This document shows, piece after piece, positions 30,490 to 40,308 of a DNA stretch of 64,000 nucleotides (positions within the stretch are counted from its first letter, which is position 1; each line of letters begins with the position of its first letter). Source of the DNA: Ichthyophis bannanicus (lineage: Eukaryota; Chordata; Amphibia; Gymnophiona; Ichthyophiidae); assembly GCA_033557465.1 (NCBI GenBank), contig CM066036.1, forward strand, positions 724,483,828 to 724,547,827, read 5' to 3'. Both the position numbers and the translations under genes were made by a program. The notes under the pieces are model-generated. The model did no database searches and had not been told where the DNA came from. It was given only the letters and a program-made list of their open reading frames with translations.

Positions 30490-31151
30490 GTAAAGAGGTC
30501 GTTCTGAACCACGAATAGCTGGGATGGACGTCTCAAAGTGACGTCCATCCCAGCTATTCGTGCCAGCTTCAGGCCCCGACTAACTTCCCTACCGGTTGCG
30601 TGGGAAAGTTAGTTGGGGGCAGAGAATGGGCGGCCCAGGGGCGGAGAGTGAGTGGACAGTCACTGGCCCAGGACATCCAAGGCCGAATCTAATGTTGGCC
30701 CTGTATGTCCAGGGCCGGTGAATTGACCAGAGAAGTTATTCCACCTCCGAGGTGTAATAACTCCCCTGGACATTTTTTTTTTTTTACATTCGGGGCGCGG
30801 AAGGGGCTGGGGGGGGGCAGGAGACATTCCCCTCAGAGGCTGGATTTGGGGTGGAGCTGCAAGGAATGTACCAATTTGGTTGTCGGCCATCATCGTGACT
30901 TTAAAATTGAGCCGCAGTGCCATGGCAACATGATGCCATGGCGCCGCGACTCCATTTAAATGCCCTGACTGAGCTAACTGGGTGCAGGCTGGACAGAATT
31001 GCTGTCCCAGCCTGCATGTGCAGGACTGTTCATTATTTTGATCCCGTGGGGCTAGACTTGCCTCGCAGGATCAGAATCGCAATCCCCTCTGTGCATCCAG
31101 TTTAGACCAGATACACAGAGGGGATCTACGCCCGGGACAGAATCGGGCCCT
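30490..31151. repeat. Multi-hairpin repeat family, copy 4
   Basis: Eight consecutive inverted repeats can be seen. The first is perfect: 22-bp arms CACGAATAGCTGGGATGGACGT (30510-30531) with their complement at 30541-30562 and a 9-nt loop. Later ones include CTAACTTCCC / GGGAAAGTTAG (about 30580-30612) and the central dyad TTATTCCACCTC / GAGGTGTAATAA (about 30737-30761). Others are GTGCCATGGCA..TGCCATGGCGC (about 30910-30945), GGCTGGACAG / CTGTCCCAGCC (about 30987-31014) and CCCTCTGTG / CACAGAGGGG (about 31084-31122). The end is AATCGGGCCC. Confidence 0.8.
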
Positions 31152-31316
31152 CAGGGACTATTCAGTGTATTAACTGTGAGAAACATTCTGGGTACATCCA
31201 CCCCCCCCCCCCCCCGACAGCATGGGGCATTTGCTGCACTTTAGTTGAGTTACTCAATGACAAAATTTCATATGATTGACTAACATTAAAATATCACAAG
31301 ACCTTCCGTGTGTCAC
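31152..31316. other. Spacer with C(15) run
   Basis: Short non-coding stretch containing a homopolymer C run at 31201-31215. Confidence 0.3.
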
Positions 31317-31722
31317 CGTTGCTGCTGTCATGGTTCGGGCACGGGCAGCCTGGAGCTAGAGGGTCCCATATGTGAGGACTTACTTCCTGCTTCTTCCTGG
31401 AGAAAGTGTAGTTACTCACCTGTAACAGGTATTCTCCAGGGACAGCAGTAATCAGTCCTCACAACCCTCCCTCCTCACCTAGGAGTTGCCTCCTTTACCT
31501 TTTTTTTTCCTTTTGCCTAAGCTATGTCATCTGACTGAGCAGAATGGCACCCTTGGGCGGGAGGGGGACCACGCATGCATGATAGCATTCCCAAAGGCTT
31601 TCTTTGAAAGCTGGGGAAATGCGCCGCGTGAGCTCCATCGGTGCCAACGTCACCAATATGTGAGGACTGATTCCTGCTGACCCTGGAGAGCACCTGTTAC
31701 ATATGAGTAACTACGCTTAATA
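31317..31722. repeat. MITE-like repeat with threefold GTGAGGACT/CCTGGAGA motif
   Basis: A motif of about 60 bp (TATGTGAGGACT, CCTGCT, CCTGGAGA, ACCTGTTACA) occurs at 31360-31400 on plus. It is inverted at 31405-31465 (TAACAGGTATTCTCCAGG, AGTCCTCAC) and again on plus at 31658-31700. The first two form a foldback. Non-autonomous and non-coding. I have the impression that such TAACAGGT/CTCCAGG ends are common in caecilian genomes, but cannot verify it here. Confidence 0.5.
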
Positions 31723-31834
31723 TGTCAGTTTGTTTCATGTTTCCTGTTTTTTTTTTTTTTTTTAATTCTTATAAAATATATGCACTTTTTTGGAGACTTC
31801 TGTACTGAATAGGTGCACCTGCTCCTGGTGGGTG

Positions 31835-31950
31835 CACCACTAAGCAAAGACATGGGAAGGGGTGCACCTACTCCTGTCATGTTGCTGGGGAGACTAGATG
31901 GACCATACTGGTCTTTATCTGCCGTCATTTACTATGTTACTATGTTACAT
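31835..31950 (+). mobile_element. CR1-type LINE 3' tail
   Basis: The tail reads GGGGAGACTAGATGGACCAT, ACTGGTCTTTATCTGCCGTC, then TACTATGTTACTATGTTAC. It is the 3' end of a CR1 whose body is gone. Upstream (31800-31880) GGTGCACC repeats thrice. Confidence 0.7.
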
Positions 31951-31964
31951 TATGCTACCAGATC

Positions 31965-32264
31965 CTAGAAATATTTGCCACTATTTGACAAAGTTGAGAT
32001 AGTTTCTTTTTTGTTTCCAAGTCCATATTTTCCGACCATTTTGCCGCCTTCTTTGTTGCTAACTTTTGCATTCCAGTCACCCATGACTATCAGAATATCC
32101 TGTTTGCATGTTCTGTCAATTTCAGCTTGTACTTGTTCATAGAACTCATCAACCTCATCCTCTTCTGCTGCTGTTGTTGGAGCATATACTTGAAGTATAG
32201 TGTTGATGGGCATTCCTCTTAGACAAATAGAAATTAAGCATTCACTGATTGTACTGTGTTTCAT
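31965..32264 (-). pseudogene. RTE endonuclease fragment (VYAPT...GDWNAKV)
   Basis: A 99-aa open stretch. Residues about 23-33 (TILQVYAPTTA) and 62-68 (GDWNAKV) are the conserved APE-type endonuclease core, followed by GKYGLGNKKE. Truncated before the catalytic SDH box and the RT. Confidence 0.85.
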
Positions 32265-32309
32265 TACAGTACTTACAAGTTTCTTCTTGATTGTAAATGC
32301 AACATCATT

Positions 32310-32519
32310 TCATCTTTGTCTTTCATTTCCAGTATAGTAGACCATGTGATCATCAGATGCAAAGTGCCCAATGCCAGTCCATTTCAGTTTGCTGACATCC
32401 AACAGATTGAGCTGCCCTTGTTCTATTTCATTCTTGACCACCTCCAACTTCCCTTGGTTCATGCTTTTTATGCTCCATGCCCCAACATGTAAAACATATT
32501 TAATGCTTCTGACTCTCAT
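32310..32519 (-). pseudogene. RTE endonuclease N-terminal fragment
   Basis: Reads GAWSIKSMNQGKLEVVKNEI, then LLDVSKLKWTGIGHF and DDHMVYYTGNE. In functional copies this is NVRSMNQGKLE...I(S)ELKWTGMG; the catalytic Glu of the S/E-LKW motif is here Lys (SKLKW), so activity is lost. A frame shift separates it from the next fragment. Confidence 0.85.
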
Positions 32520-32899
32520 TTCATGTGCAGCTTCATCAGAAGTCAGACGTCCCTAGGGCTTTGATCCAACCACATCATAAATACTGACTTTACTCTGAAA
32601 TTTCCTCAGCTCCTCCCCAGTAGCCAGTTGAGTGCCTTCCAACATGGGTGTCTCATCTTCCAGCACTATAGTATAATTTGTTTTGATGTGACTATCCACT
32701 GGGTTTTTGTGGCAAGATACAGAAGTAGATTGCCAGGCCTTTCTTCCATGCAAGTAATTCTAGTGTTGTTGTTGTTCTCACAGAAATGTGATCCTCTGCC
32801 ACCAACACATCCCATTCTGCTGCTGTCCAGATGGGTGGTTTGTTTTGGTCTGACACCTCAGTTGAGACCTGTCCATCTTAGGAGACCCTGCCAGTAGAT

Positions 32900-33585
32900 A
32901 AGCTGCCGATAGCTTAGCTTTCAGCATTACTGATGCAGACAAGGCCTCTCAGCATGACAAGTTGCAAACCAAGTGAGAGAAAGAGACATAAACACATCCA
33001 ACTGCAAACTGGGATGTCCAAATATGAATGTTCATAAAAACGGCAAGCATGTCCAACTTCGGATACTATTTCACAGCATGGATGTTCCCCATATGGATAT
33101 CTGCACAGACATCCCCAATATAAATTCAAATAAGCATAAACATATTTAATACCGGAGATGTCTATGAGATATGCAGTGATGGTGCAAACTGAAAACAAGT
33201 TTCCCAAACACACACAATACTGCATTGTCATTCGGAAAAGTGCTGAGGATAGTATGGTGGCAGTTTCTCGACACACTCCATAAGATTTAATGCCAAAACA
33301 AGCACTCTTCCAATGCTTACAGATGCTTACTGGGGCAGGTCTAAGTTTGATTGTGGGCGCAGACATCCCTGAGGGTTCTAAGATTGACTGGGGAAATCTA
33401 TGTCCATAGTTCCACCCCAGACATACCTCCATCACACCTCCTGCTTGTTTAGACATCCCTGCAGCAGAGACATGTAAAAAAACTAATTTCCAAAACTGCA
33501 CCAGGGGCATCGCTGTAATTTGAATGTTCACGTACAGGTTTGCAAATAGCATCTAAACAATTTTAAATGATCTCCATAGGCAACT
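32900..33585. other. No credible gene; repeat-like DNA with chance 212-aa ORF
   Basis: The longest non-LINE ORF of the region (minus 33552-32914) lies here. Its DNA is filled with GACATCC/GGATGTC phrases also seen at 29950-30450, and the peptide has a Cys-rich, domain-less composition. I treat it as a chance frame in a repeat. Confidence 0.4.
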
Positions 33586-33589
33586 ATGG

Positions 33590-34195
33590 GCCTGTATCCA
33601 AGATGTGAGTTGCAGGGCTGCACATCTCGACAAGCACTGCAAGCCATCCAGACCCTATTCCCCCTCCTGCTCTCTCTGCACGTCCTGAGCAGTAGAACAG
33701 GGAGAGTCGGTGGGGAGTGAGATGGGGCAGGCCAGGGCGGAGTGGGGCGAGCCAGCCCAGCAGGACATTCAGGGCCAATTCAGGTCACGGGTCCTGTATG
33801 TCCTGCGGGTTCCATGGGTACATGCTGTTTATTCCACCTCAAAGGTGAAATAAGCAGCACCGACTCAGCAATCGAGGCCGGGGGTCCCCCCCTCCCCCAT
33901 GGCCAGGACCGAATGCAGGAGGATCCCCGCCACCCAATCCAGGCCCCAGCTGGCCAGCCATGGGTTGGGTGGTGGGGAAGTAGGGGGCCTAAGCCACAGG
34001 AGTCAGGGGCGCCGGCAGGGAGGACTCCCCGCAGGCGGCAGAGGCACGGCAGAGGCACACCGGGCTGTCAACGGGCCCGATTCTGTGTACCATGGGAACA
34101 TTTAGTAAATGCGGTCCAGAATCAGATCCTAATGGGCCTGTCTTCTTCGAGGATGTCCGGACAGCCCGGACATACCTCTATCAGAATCAGGCTCC
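33590..34195. repeat. Multi-hairpin repeat family, subfamily B, copy
   Basis: The central dyad GTTTATTCCACCTC / AAGGTGAAATAA lies at about 33827-33856. The ends read GGGCCTGTATCC (33590) and ATCAGAATCAGGCTCC (34194). Shares CCCGATTCTGTGTACCATGG with the copy at 58090. GC-rich ORFs on both strands (up to 155 aa) are shadows. Confidence 0.6.
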
Positions 34196-35397
34196 ACGTG
34201 TCTTTATAAAATACTCATGCAGATCCAACAGCTATAGCACCTTCTTTGAAGATACAGACATTATACCTGCTTCAGAGCAAATGTAAACATCCATGCACAG
34301 AGTATAGATTAACTTAGTTTATAATCAATGAGGGCACTTTGTGACTCCACCCGTGTTCCATCTAGACAGTACCTCTGGCAGTACCTACAGTAAAAATGTA
34401 CATGATCATATATTTTACACCTGACGTACCTTGATAAAAGCCTTTTTATTTGTGTATATTGCCAAATACACACTGACATGACCTTGTAAAATTACCCTCT
34501 AAGAGGGTTATATTAAAATAGAGTACTATTATGAATGTACGTAAGTATTCTCTAATTCCTCCCACGCTCCATCAGACCATGTTCCTTGCTACGCCTATGT
34601 CAAACCACATACTTTTACATGGTCAGTGTTTTATAAGATATCAGTAACACGCATAAACCACCACATGCACTTATTAATAACTGCCAGCTCTGCTGTAGTC
34701 ATTTAGTGAATTAAACAACCTGATTTGATACTTGCTGGCAAATGCATAACTCACTTTGAATGTCAGGCCAATTGGTATTGAAAGCCATTCTTGGTCACTG
34801 GCTCATGACAACGTTGTAAACATTGAAGTTGAATACCAGCAATTCCTCAAACCTATACCACTTAATTTTATAACTTTTATCCTTTTTCTAGCATGCTCTC
34901 TATATCCATAAACATGCATAGTTCTAAAATGAGTCCTTAAACATATTTCAGCTATTCTACTGAGTTGAAATTGTAACAGACCAACAATTGTTCCTGCTGA
35001 ATGCACAGCAGAAAAATACCACAGTGATTCTATTTTAGACTGGGTACAAATTGTACTGGACAAATCAGTACAATGAAAAATCATATGCCTTTTATGCTGT
35101 ATGTTTTATTTCACAACCTGTTTGCATTCTCTCTAATATAGAAAAGAAAGGAATCATGAATTTTACTAGAAGTAGTCAACTGATTGTTCTATTTTATTCC
35201 TAATAGTTCTTGTATTGTGAAGAATTAAGAATCTACCCTTTATTTCCCAGATGACATATCAGACTGTCAATGAAATATAAATACATTATGCTAAAAACAA
35301 TAGCCTGTGATCCAAACACCATTGCAGATTAAAAGATACAGATTTTTCACTATCATTAGCTTTTAACTTTAAATATACAGTAGGTGGGATACAATGC
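34196..35397. other. No gene seen
   Basis: AT-rich DNA. 34320-34640 contains phrases such as GTGTATATTGCCAAATACACAC that look repeat-like. The 93-aa minus-strand ORF at 34803-35084 has no recognised domain. Confidence 0.35.
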
Positions 35398-35600
35398 AAT
35401 GTGTGCCTTTGAGTCAATGCTGACTCCCAGAGATGCAGCAGCTCCTGGGTTTTCTTAGCAGTGTGACTGGGAGGAGGGACTGGAGGGTTAAATGTCTTGC
35501 CCAAGGCCACAATGAGTGCTAGTGGGAATTGAACTCTTGTTGTTTTTTTTTTTTTGGCTATCAAACCAGTGCTCTAGCCATTAGGCTACTCCTCCACTTC
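35398..35600 (-). mobile_element. tRNA-derived SINE (CORE/MIR-like)
   Basis: The minus strand starts with an A box in GTAGCCTAATGGCTAGAGCA (35590-35571) and a B box in GAGTTCAATTCCCAC. A CCTTGGGCAAGACATTTAACCC body of MIR-like type follows. A T run at 35541-35554 (A run on the SINE strand) expands the tRNA part between the boxes. No L2 tail is visible on this copy. Confidence 0.75.
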
Positions 35601-35858
35601 AAAGGAACATATTATCATGCCATATAAAGACTGTAAAACCTATCTAGTCTTCCCAGTTGCTTTCTGATTACCATATGTGCATACCATGTAGATAAAGGGC
35701 TAGTGCCACCACTAGGCAGTCCCCTAGAGTGTAGGCCCTCAGGGGGCCCCCATTGTCACTGCCTCCTCCTCTCATCAGGACCTGCAGCAGTGGCGATGGC
35801 TTGAAACAGCCCACAGTGCTTACCTTTAAGCACCAGCACCATAGGACTGTTTGCTTCT
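35601..35858. other. No gene seen
   Basis: Spacer between the SINE and CR1 copy B; nothing recognised. Confidence 0.3.
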
Positions 35859-35859
35859 G

Positions 35860-37830
35860 TCATAAGAACATAAGATATTCCATACTGGGTCAGACCAAGG
35901 TCCATCAAGCCCAGTATTCTGTTTCCAAAAGTGGCCAATCTAGGTCATATGTACCTAGCAGTTTCCCCAAGAGACACAAGTTCCACAATGCTTGTACTGG
36001 GTCAAGCATTGATATCTTCGGTCACTTCTTAATAATGGTTTATGGACCTTTCCTCCAGGAACTTATCCAAACCTTTTTTAAACCCAGCTACACTAACAGC
36101 CTTTACTACATCCTCCGGTAACAAATTCCAGAGTTTGATTACACGTTGAGTGAAAAAATATTTTCTTTTATTAGTCTTAAATAGTTTACCCTGTAGCTTC
36201 ATTGCATGTCCCCTAGTCTTTCTATATTCTGATAACGTAAACAATCGATCTACGTTTACCCGTTCCAATCCGTTCATTAATTTATAGACTTCTATCATAT
36301 CTCCCCTCAGCCGTCTCTTTTCCAGGTTAAAGAGCCCTAACCTTTTTAGCCTTTCCTCATAGGAGTATCCTTCCATGCCCTTTACCATTTTGGTGGCTCT
36401 TCTCTGAACCTTTTCTAAAATCGCTATATCCTTTTTAAGATACGGTGACCAGAATTGCACACAATATTCAAGGTGCGGTCTCACCATGGAACGATATAGA
36501 GGCATTATAATATCTTTTGTTTTATTTTCCATTTCTTTCCTTATCATACCTAGCATTCTGTTTGCTCTCTTGGCTGCCACTGCACACTGGGCCGAGGGTT
36601 TTAACATGGTATCCACAATGACGCCTAAATCTTTTTCCTGGGTGGTGGTTCCTAATGTGGAACCTTGCATCGTGTAACCATAGTTTGGGTTGTTCTTTCC
36701 TAGGTGCATAACCTTGCACTTGTCCACATTAAATTTCATCTGCCATTTTGATGCCCAGTCTTCCAATTTATCAAGATCCTCTTGCAATTTTTCACAATCC
36801 TCTTGGGTTTTAACAACTTTAAATAGTTTTGTGTCATCTGCAAATTTGACAACCTCACTCGTTATTCCACTTTCCAGGTCATTTATGAATATGTCAAAAA
36901 GCAGCGGACCCAGCACAGATCCCTGGGGTACACCATTATTCACCTTTCTCCATTGGGAAAATTGGCCATTTAGCCCTACCCTCTGCTTTCTTTCTTTTAA
37001 CCAGTTCCTGATCCACAATAGTACACTGCCTCCTATCCCATGACTCTTTAGTTTTGCCAAAAGTCTCTGATGAGGGACCTTGTCAAAGGCTTTCTGAAAG
37101 TCCAGATACACAATATCAACTGACTCACCTTTGTCCACCTGTTTATTCACTCCTTCAAAAAAACATAACAGATTAGTAAGACAAGATCTTCCTTGTCTAA
37201 AGCCATGTTGGCTGTCTCCCATTATGTCGTGACTATCTACATGCTGAGTAATTTTATTCTTTATGATGGTTTCTACCATTTTTCCCGGTACTAACGTCAG
37301 GCTCACCGGTCTGTAGTTTCCCGGATCACCCCTGGAACCCTTTTTAAAAATTGGTGTTACATTGGCGATCCTCCAATCTTCAGGTATTAGAGATGATTTT
37401 AATGATAGTTCACAGATTACTAATAGCAGGTCTGCAATCTCATATTTCAGTTCTTTCAACACCCTTGGATGTATACCATCCAGCCCAGGTGATTTGCTAC
37501 TCTTCAGTTTATCTAATAGTTGTAAGACATCTTCCCGATGTATCGATATTTCCTTCAATTCTTCCACACCTTTAAATACCACTTCAGTCATGGGTAACAT
37601 CCCTACATCTTCCTCAGTAAAGACTGAAGCAAAGAATTCTTTCAGTCTCTCCGCTATCGCGTTGTCACCTCTTAGTGCTCCTTTAACCCCTTTATCATCT
37701 AATGGACCAACTGACTCTCTCACAGGTTTTTTGCTACGAATGTACTTGAAAAGGTCTTTATTTCATGTTTTTGCTTCCGCAGCAAGCTTCTTCTCAAATT
37801 CTCTCTTTGCCTGCCTTATCAGTCCCTACC
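35860..37830 (-). mobile_element. CR1 family 1 LINE, copy B (best preserved)
   Basis: The 3' tail on the minus strand ends TATGTTCTTATG at about 35862, preceded by the GACCxTGGTCTGACCCAGTATGG signature of this family. The body is a 564-aa open RT frame. The frame continues upstream to about 37830 (REFEKKLAAEAKT, stop, NKDLFKYIRSKKPVRE), so one nonsense codon separates it from the linker. The copy is 5'-truncated; the endonuclease and ORF1 are missing. Confidence 0.9.
36029..37723 (-). CDS. CR1-type LINE ORF2: reverse transcriptase and C-terminus (564 aa)
   Basis: Non-LTR reverse transcriptase, the enzyme that copies element RNA at the target site. Motifs: SPGLDGIHPRVL (78-89), EDWRIANVTPIFKKG (115-129), NYRPVSL (136-142), QHGFRQGRSCLTNL (172-185). 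The first catalytic Asp is in VYLDFQKAFDKV (205-216), then GVPQGSVLGPLLF (264-276), then catalytic FADDTKL (294-300). The C-terminal region has [12 protein letters not shown] and KYFFTQRVIKLWNLLPEDVV. All RT catalytic residues are intact, and the frame is open for 1.69 kb, the longest in the window. The first Met is not the native start: the polyprotein frame continues upstream through a stop. Same family as copies at 10651, 46635 and 62660. Confidence 0.92.
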   Translation of the reverse strand: MRESVGPLDDKGVKGALRGDNAIAERLKEFFASVFTEEDVGMLPMTEVVFKGVEELKEISIHREDVLQLLDKLKSSKSPGLDGIHPRVLKELKYEIADLLLVICELSLKSSLIPEDWRIANVTPIFKKGSRGDPGNYRPVSLTLVPGKMVETIIKNKITQHVDSHDIMGDSQHGFRQGRSCLTNLLCFFEGVNKQVDKGESVDIVYLDFQKAFDKVPHQRLLAKLKSHGIGGSVLLWIRNWLKERKQRVGLNGQFSQWRKVNNGVPQGSVLGPLLFDIFINDLESGITSEVVKFADDTKLFKVVKTQEDCEKLQEDLDKLEDWASKWQMKFNVDKCKVMHLGKNNPNYGYTMQGSTLGTTTQEKDLGVIVDTMLKPSAQCAVAAKRANRMLGMIRKEMENKTKDIIMPLYRSMVRPHLEYCVQFWSPYLKKDIAILEKVQRRATKMVKGMEGYSYEERLKRLGLFNLEKRRLRGDMIEVYKLMNGLERVNVDRLFTLSEYRKTRGHAMKLQGKLFKTNKRKYFFTQRVIKLWNLLPEDVVKAVSVAGFKKGLDKFLEERSINHY

Positions 37831-38099
37831 AGTGCCTGAAGCTCTTGCTCCATATGGATGAATACATGACAACTCCTGACTTTCTGGATTAAGATCACTC
37901 CCGTATCCATTGGATACCATATGCAGGGGCCACATGGATGGAGTAAGTGGAGTTTGGGTCCTCAGTGAGAGGTCATCTTTTTTGTTTTGTTTTTTTAACA
38001 AAATGAAAGTTGGCAAAATATGAATTTTGGATGCGGATGTTTTAGTTCACTTGAAATCTACATGAAATAAGCTTGTTTGTGGCACTTGTCTAGTGGTTG
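37831..38099. other. Spacer between opposed CR1 elements
   Basis: Short non-coding stretch; a T/A-rich tract at 37978-38000 may be the remnant of an insertion tail. The two CR1 elements are arranged back to back (5' ends toward each other). Confidence 0.3.
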
Positions 38100-38268
38100 A
38101 ACATATTGAGGCACATTCAAAAGGAGGAGGAAATACCCAATGCAATAAAATGGGGGGCATACAACATTTTTTAGATATATTAGTGAGAAGAGGAAGGGCA
38201 AAAGTGGTATTGTCAGACTCAAGGGTGCAGGGGAGGAATATGTAGAAGCTGATAAGGATAAAGCGGAA

Positions 38269-38736
38269 TTGCTTAACAAATATTTCTGTTTGTTCACAGA
38301 TGAAAAACCAGGAGCAGGACCTCAGAAAACACCCACAAATAGGAACAGAAGCGAGGGACATCTTGAACAATTTTCAGAAGACTGTGTTTGTGAGACACTA
38401 GCTAAACTTAAAGTAGACAAAGAGATGGGACCGGATGGGATACACCATAGAATACTGAGGGAACTTGGGGACGTTCTAGCAGCTCCACTGACTGACCTTT
38501 TCAATGCCTCGTTGGAGTCGGGAGTGGTGCCAAAGGACTGGAGAGAGGCTCATGTGGTGCCTTTACACAAAAGCGAAAGTAAGGATATGTTTGAAAACTA
38601 CAGGCCGGTTAGTTTAACTTCGGTGGTGAATAAATTATTGCAAATGCTGCTGAAAGAGAAAATAGTGAGTCCAGCAGATTACAGGATCCGAGGCAGCATG
38701 GATTCACCAGAGGCAGGTCTTGTCAGACAAATCTGA
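38269..38736 (+). pseudogene. CR1 family 2 ORF2, RT N-terminal part
   Basis: 155-aa open piece: MGPDGIHHRILRELGDVLA, KDWREAHVVPLHK, NYRPVSLTSVVNK. After SPADYRIRGSMDSPEAGLV the frame changes at about 38730. The next lines continue as LIDFFDWVTREL and then the main RT piece. RT fingers region; no catalytic Asp in this piece. Confidence 0.88.
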
Positions 38737-38788
38737 TTGATTTCTTTGACTGGGTGACCAGGGAGTTGTCCGAGGGAGAGCCCTAGAT

Positions 38789-39877
38789 GTGGTGTATTTA
38801 GATTTCAGTAAAGCCTTTGACACTGTTCCTCACAGGCGACTTATAAACAAACTGAGCACCCTAGGGATGGACCCTAAAATTACTGCTTGGGTTATAAATT
38901 GGTTGGGTGGGAGGCGACAAAGAGTACAAGTAAATGGAGAACACTCTGAGCAGAAGGATGTTACCAGTGGTGTGCCCCAGGGATCTGTTCTTGGTCCGAT
39001 TCGTTTTAACATCTTTGTTAGTGATATAGCGGAAGGGCTGTCGGGTAAGGTTTGCCTCTTTGCGGATGATACCAAAATCTGCAATAGAGTAGACACCCAG
39101 GAAGGTGTAGATAACATGAGGAGGGATTTAGCTAAACTTGAAGAATGGTCTAGAATCTGGCAGCTTGGATTTAATGTTAAAAAATGTAAGGTCATGCATT
39201 TAGGCTGCAGCAATCCAAGGGAGCAGTATAGTATAGGGTGTGAAGTACTTTTGTCCACTAAAGAAGAGCGGGACCTAGGTGTGGTTGTGTCTGATGATCT
39301 TAAAGTAGCTAAACAGGTAGAAAAGACGATGGCAAAAGCTAGAAGGATGCTTGGGTGCATACAGAGATGAATGGCTAGCAGAAAAAAGGAGGTTATAATG
39401 CCTCTGTATAAGTCTTTGGTGGGACCTCATTTGAAATATAGTGTGCAATTCTGGAGACCGTACCTTCAAAAGGATGTGAACAGGATGGAGTCGGTGCCAA
39501 GTGTGGCTACTAAAATGGTTGGTGGTCTTCATTATAAAGCATATGAGGACAGACTGAAGGATCTTAATATGTACACCTTAGAGGAAAGGCGGGATAGAGA
39601 TGATATGATTGAGATGTTTAAATACCTCCGTGGCATAAATGCTCAGGGAGAGAGCCTCTTTCAATTGAAAGCAAGTTCTGCTACGAGGGGACATGGGATG
39701 AGGGTGAAAGGAGATAGATTCAGAAGTGATATGCGGAAATATTTCTTTACGGAAAGAGTGCTGGATCCATGGAATAGTCTCCCAGTGGAGGTGGTAGAGA
39801 TGAGGACAGTAACTGAATTCAAAAAAGCATGGGACAAACACAGAGGATCTCTAAAGGTAAAAAGGGGACTATCTTAG
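38789..39877 (+). pseudogene. CR1 family 2 ORF2, RT catalytic core and C-terminus
   Basis: Continuous in frame except for one stop (TGA at 39368-39370, after CIQR). YLDFSKAFDTVPHRRL holds the first catalytic Asp; GVPQGSVLGPIRFN and CLFADDTKIC give the second pair. Then KKCKVMHLGCSNP and DLGVVVSDDLKV, stop, PLYKSLVGPHLKYSVQFW and KYFFTERVLDPWNSLPVEV. All three catalytic Asp residues are kept, so a single nonsense change plus one upstream frameshift are the main lesions. Coordinates are the sum of the 193-aa and 168-aa open pieces. Confidence 0.9.
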
Positions 39878-40047
39878 TTGTTGATATGGAAGGACAGCCT
39901 AGACAGGCCATGTGGTCTTTTTCTGTCGTCATATTTTTATGTTTCTATTACAAATTGCAGGTTTATGAAAATCAAGATAAACAATGAAGAGACAAACACA
40001 CATACAGTCATGTCTCCAACATTAGAACCATACAAATATACAGTATT

Positions 40048-40308
40048 TAATTTGCATTTATTTATTTATTTAAAAACATTTATATTACGCTAATAGATAG
40101 AACATGCAAAGAGGTTTACAACTCATTAAAACAGCACAATAAAAGCAATAATGAACCAAAAACACTGGAATTGTCACACCTCCACTGTACCTGCCTTCAA
40201 CCACCAACCAAAATCAAACCTGAATAAACCTAGATGGGGAACAAGAAAGATTTTAAATGCTTTTAAAAGCATCCCTGATCCACTTCTGCCTCACTATAAC
40301 AGGAAGCT
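40048..40308 (-). mobile_element. LINE (L2-like) 3'-end fragment
   Basis: A TTTATTTATTTATTTAAAAAC tail-like start at about 40060 is followed on the minus strand by a coding remnant LPVIVRQKWIRDAFKSI. Short, old; family is tentative. Confidence 0.45.

Larger units (their letters stand above)
31965..32895 (-). mobile_element. RTE/BovB-like LINE, 5' region and endonuclease
   Basis: Minus strand from 32895: a Pro/Glu-rich leader with LEDETPMLEGTQLATGEELR, then MNQGKLEVVKNEIEQGQLNL, LDVSKLKWTGIGHFASDDHM, VYYTGNE. After a frame change come INTILQVYAPTTAAEEDEVD, FYEQVQAE, and DILIVMGDWNAKVSNKEG. These are the N-terminal APE endonuclease segments of RTE-clade (BovB-like) LINEs, with the conserved E/D and GDWN (catalytic Asp/Asn) motifs. 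The element ends at about 31965, before the RT. Confidence 0.85.
38100..39950 (+). mobile_element. CR1 family 2 LINE (RT and 3' end)
   Basis: 5'-truncated CR1, plus strand. Pre-RT FLDILVRRGRAKVVLSDS-like text begins about 38175. RT follows in three open pieces, then the 3' tail GGACAGCCTAGACAGGCCAT, GTGGTCTTTTTCTGTCGTCA, TTTTTATGTTTCTAT (39893-39946). It differs from family 1 throughout, including ADDTKI for ADDTKL and a different tail. The nested insertion at 11112 belongs to this family. Confidence 0.9.

Noticed and set aside
32914..33552. 212-aa minus-strand ORF
   Set aside because: The longest ORF outside recognisable elements, but with no domain, odd Cys/Met-rich composition, and located in DNA with GGATGTC/GACATCC phrases that recur in non-coding repeats at 29950-30450.
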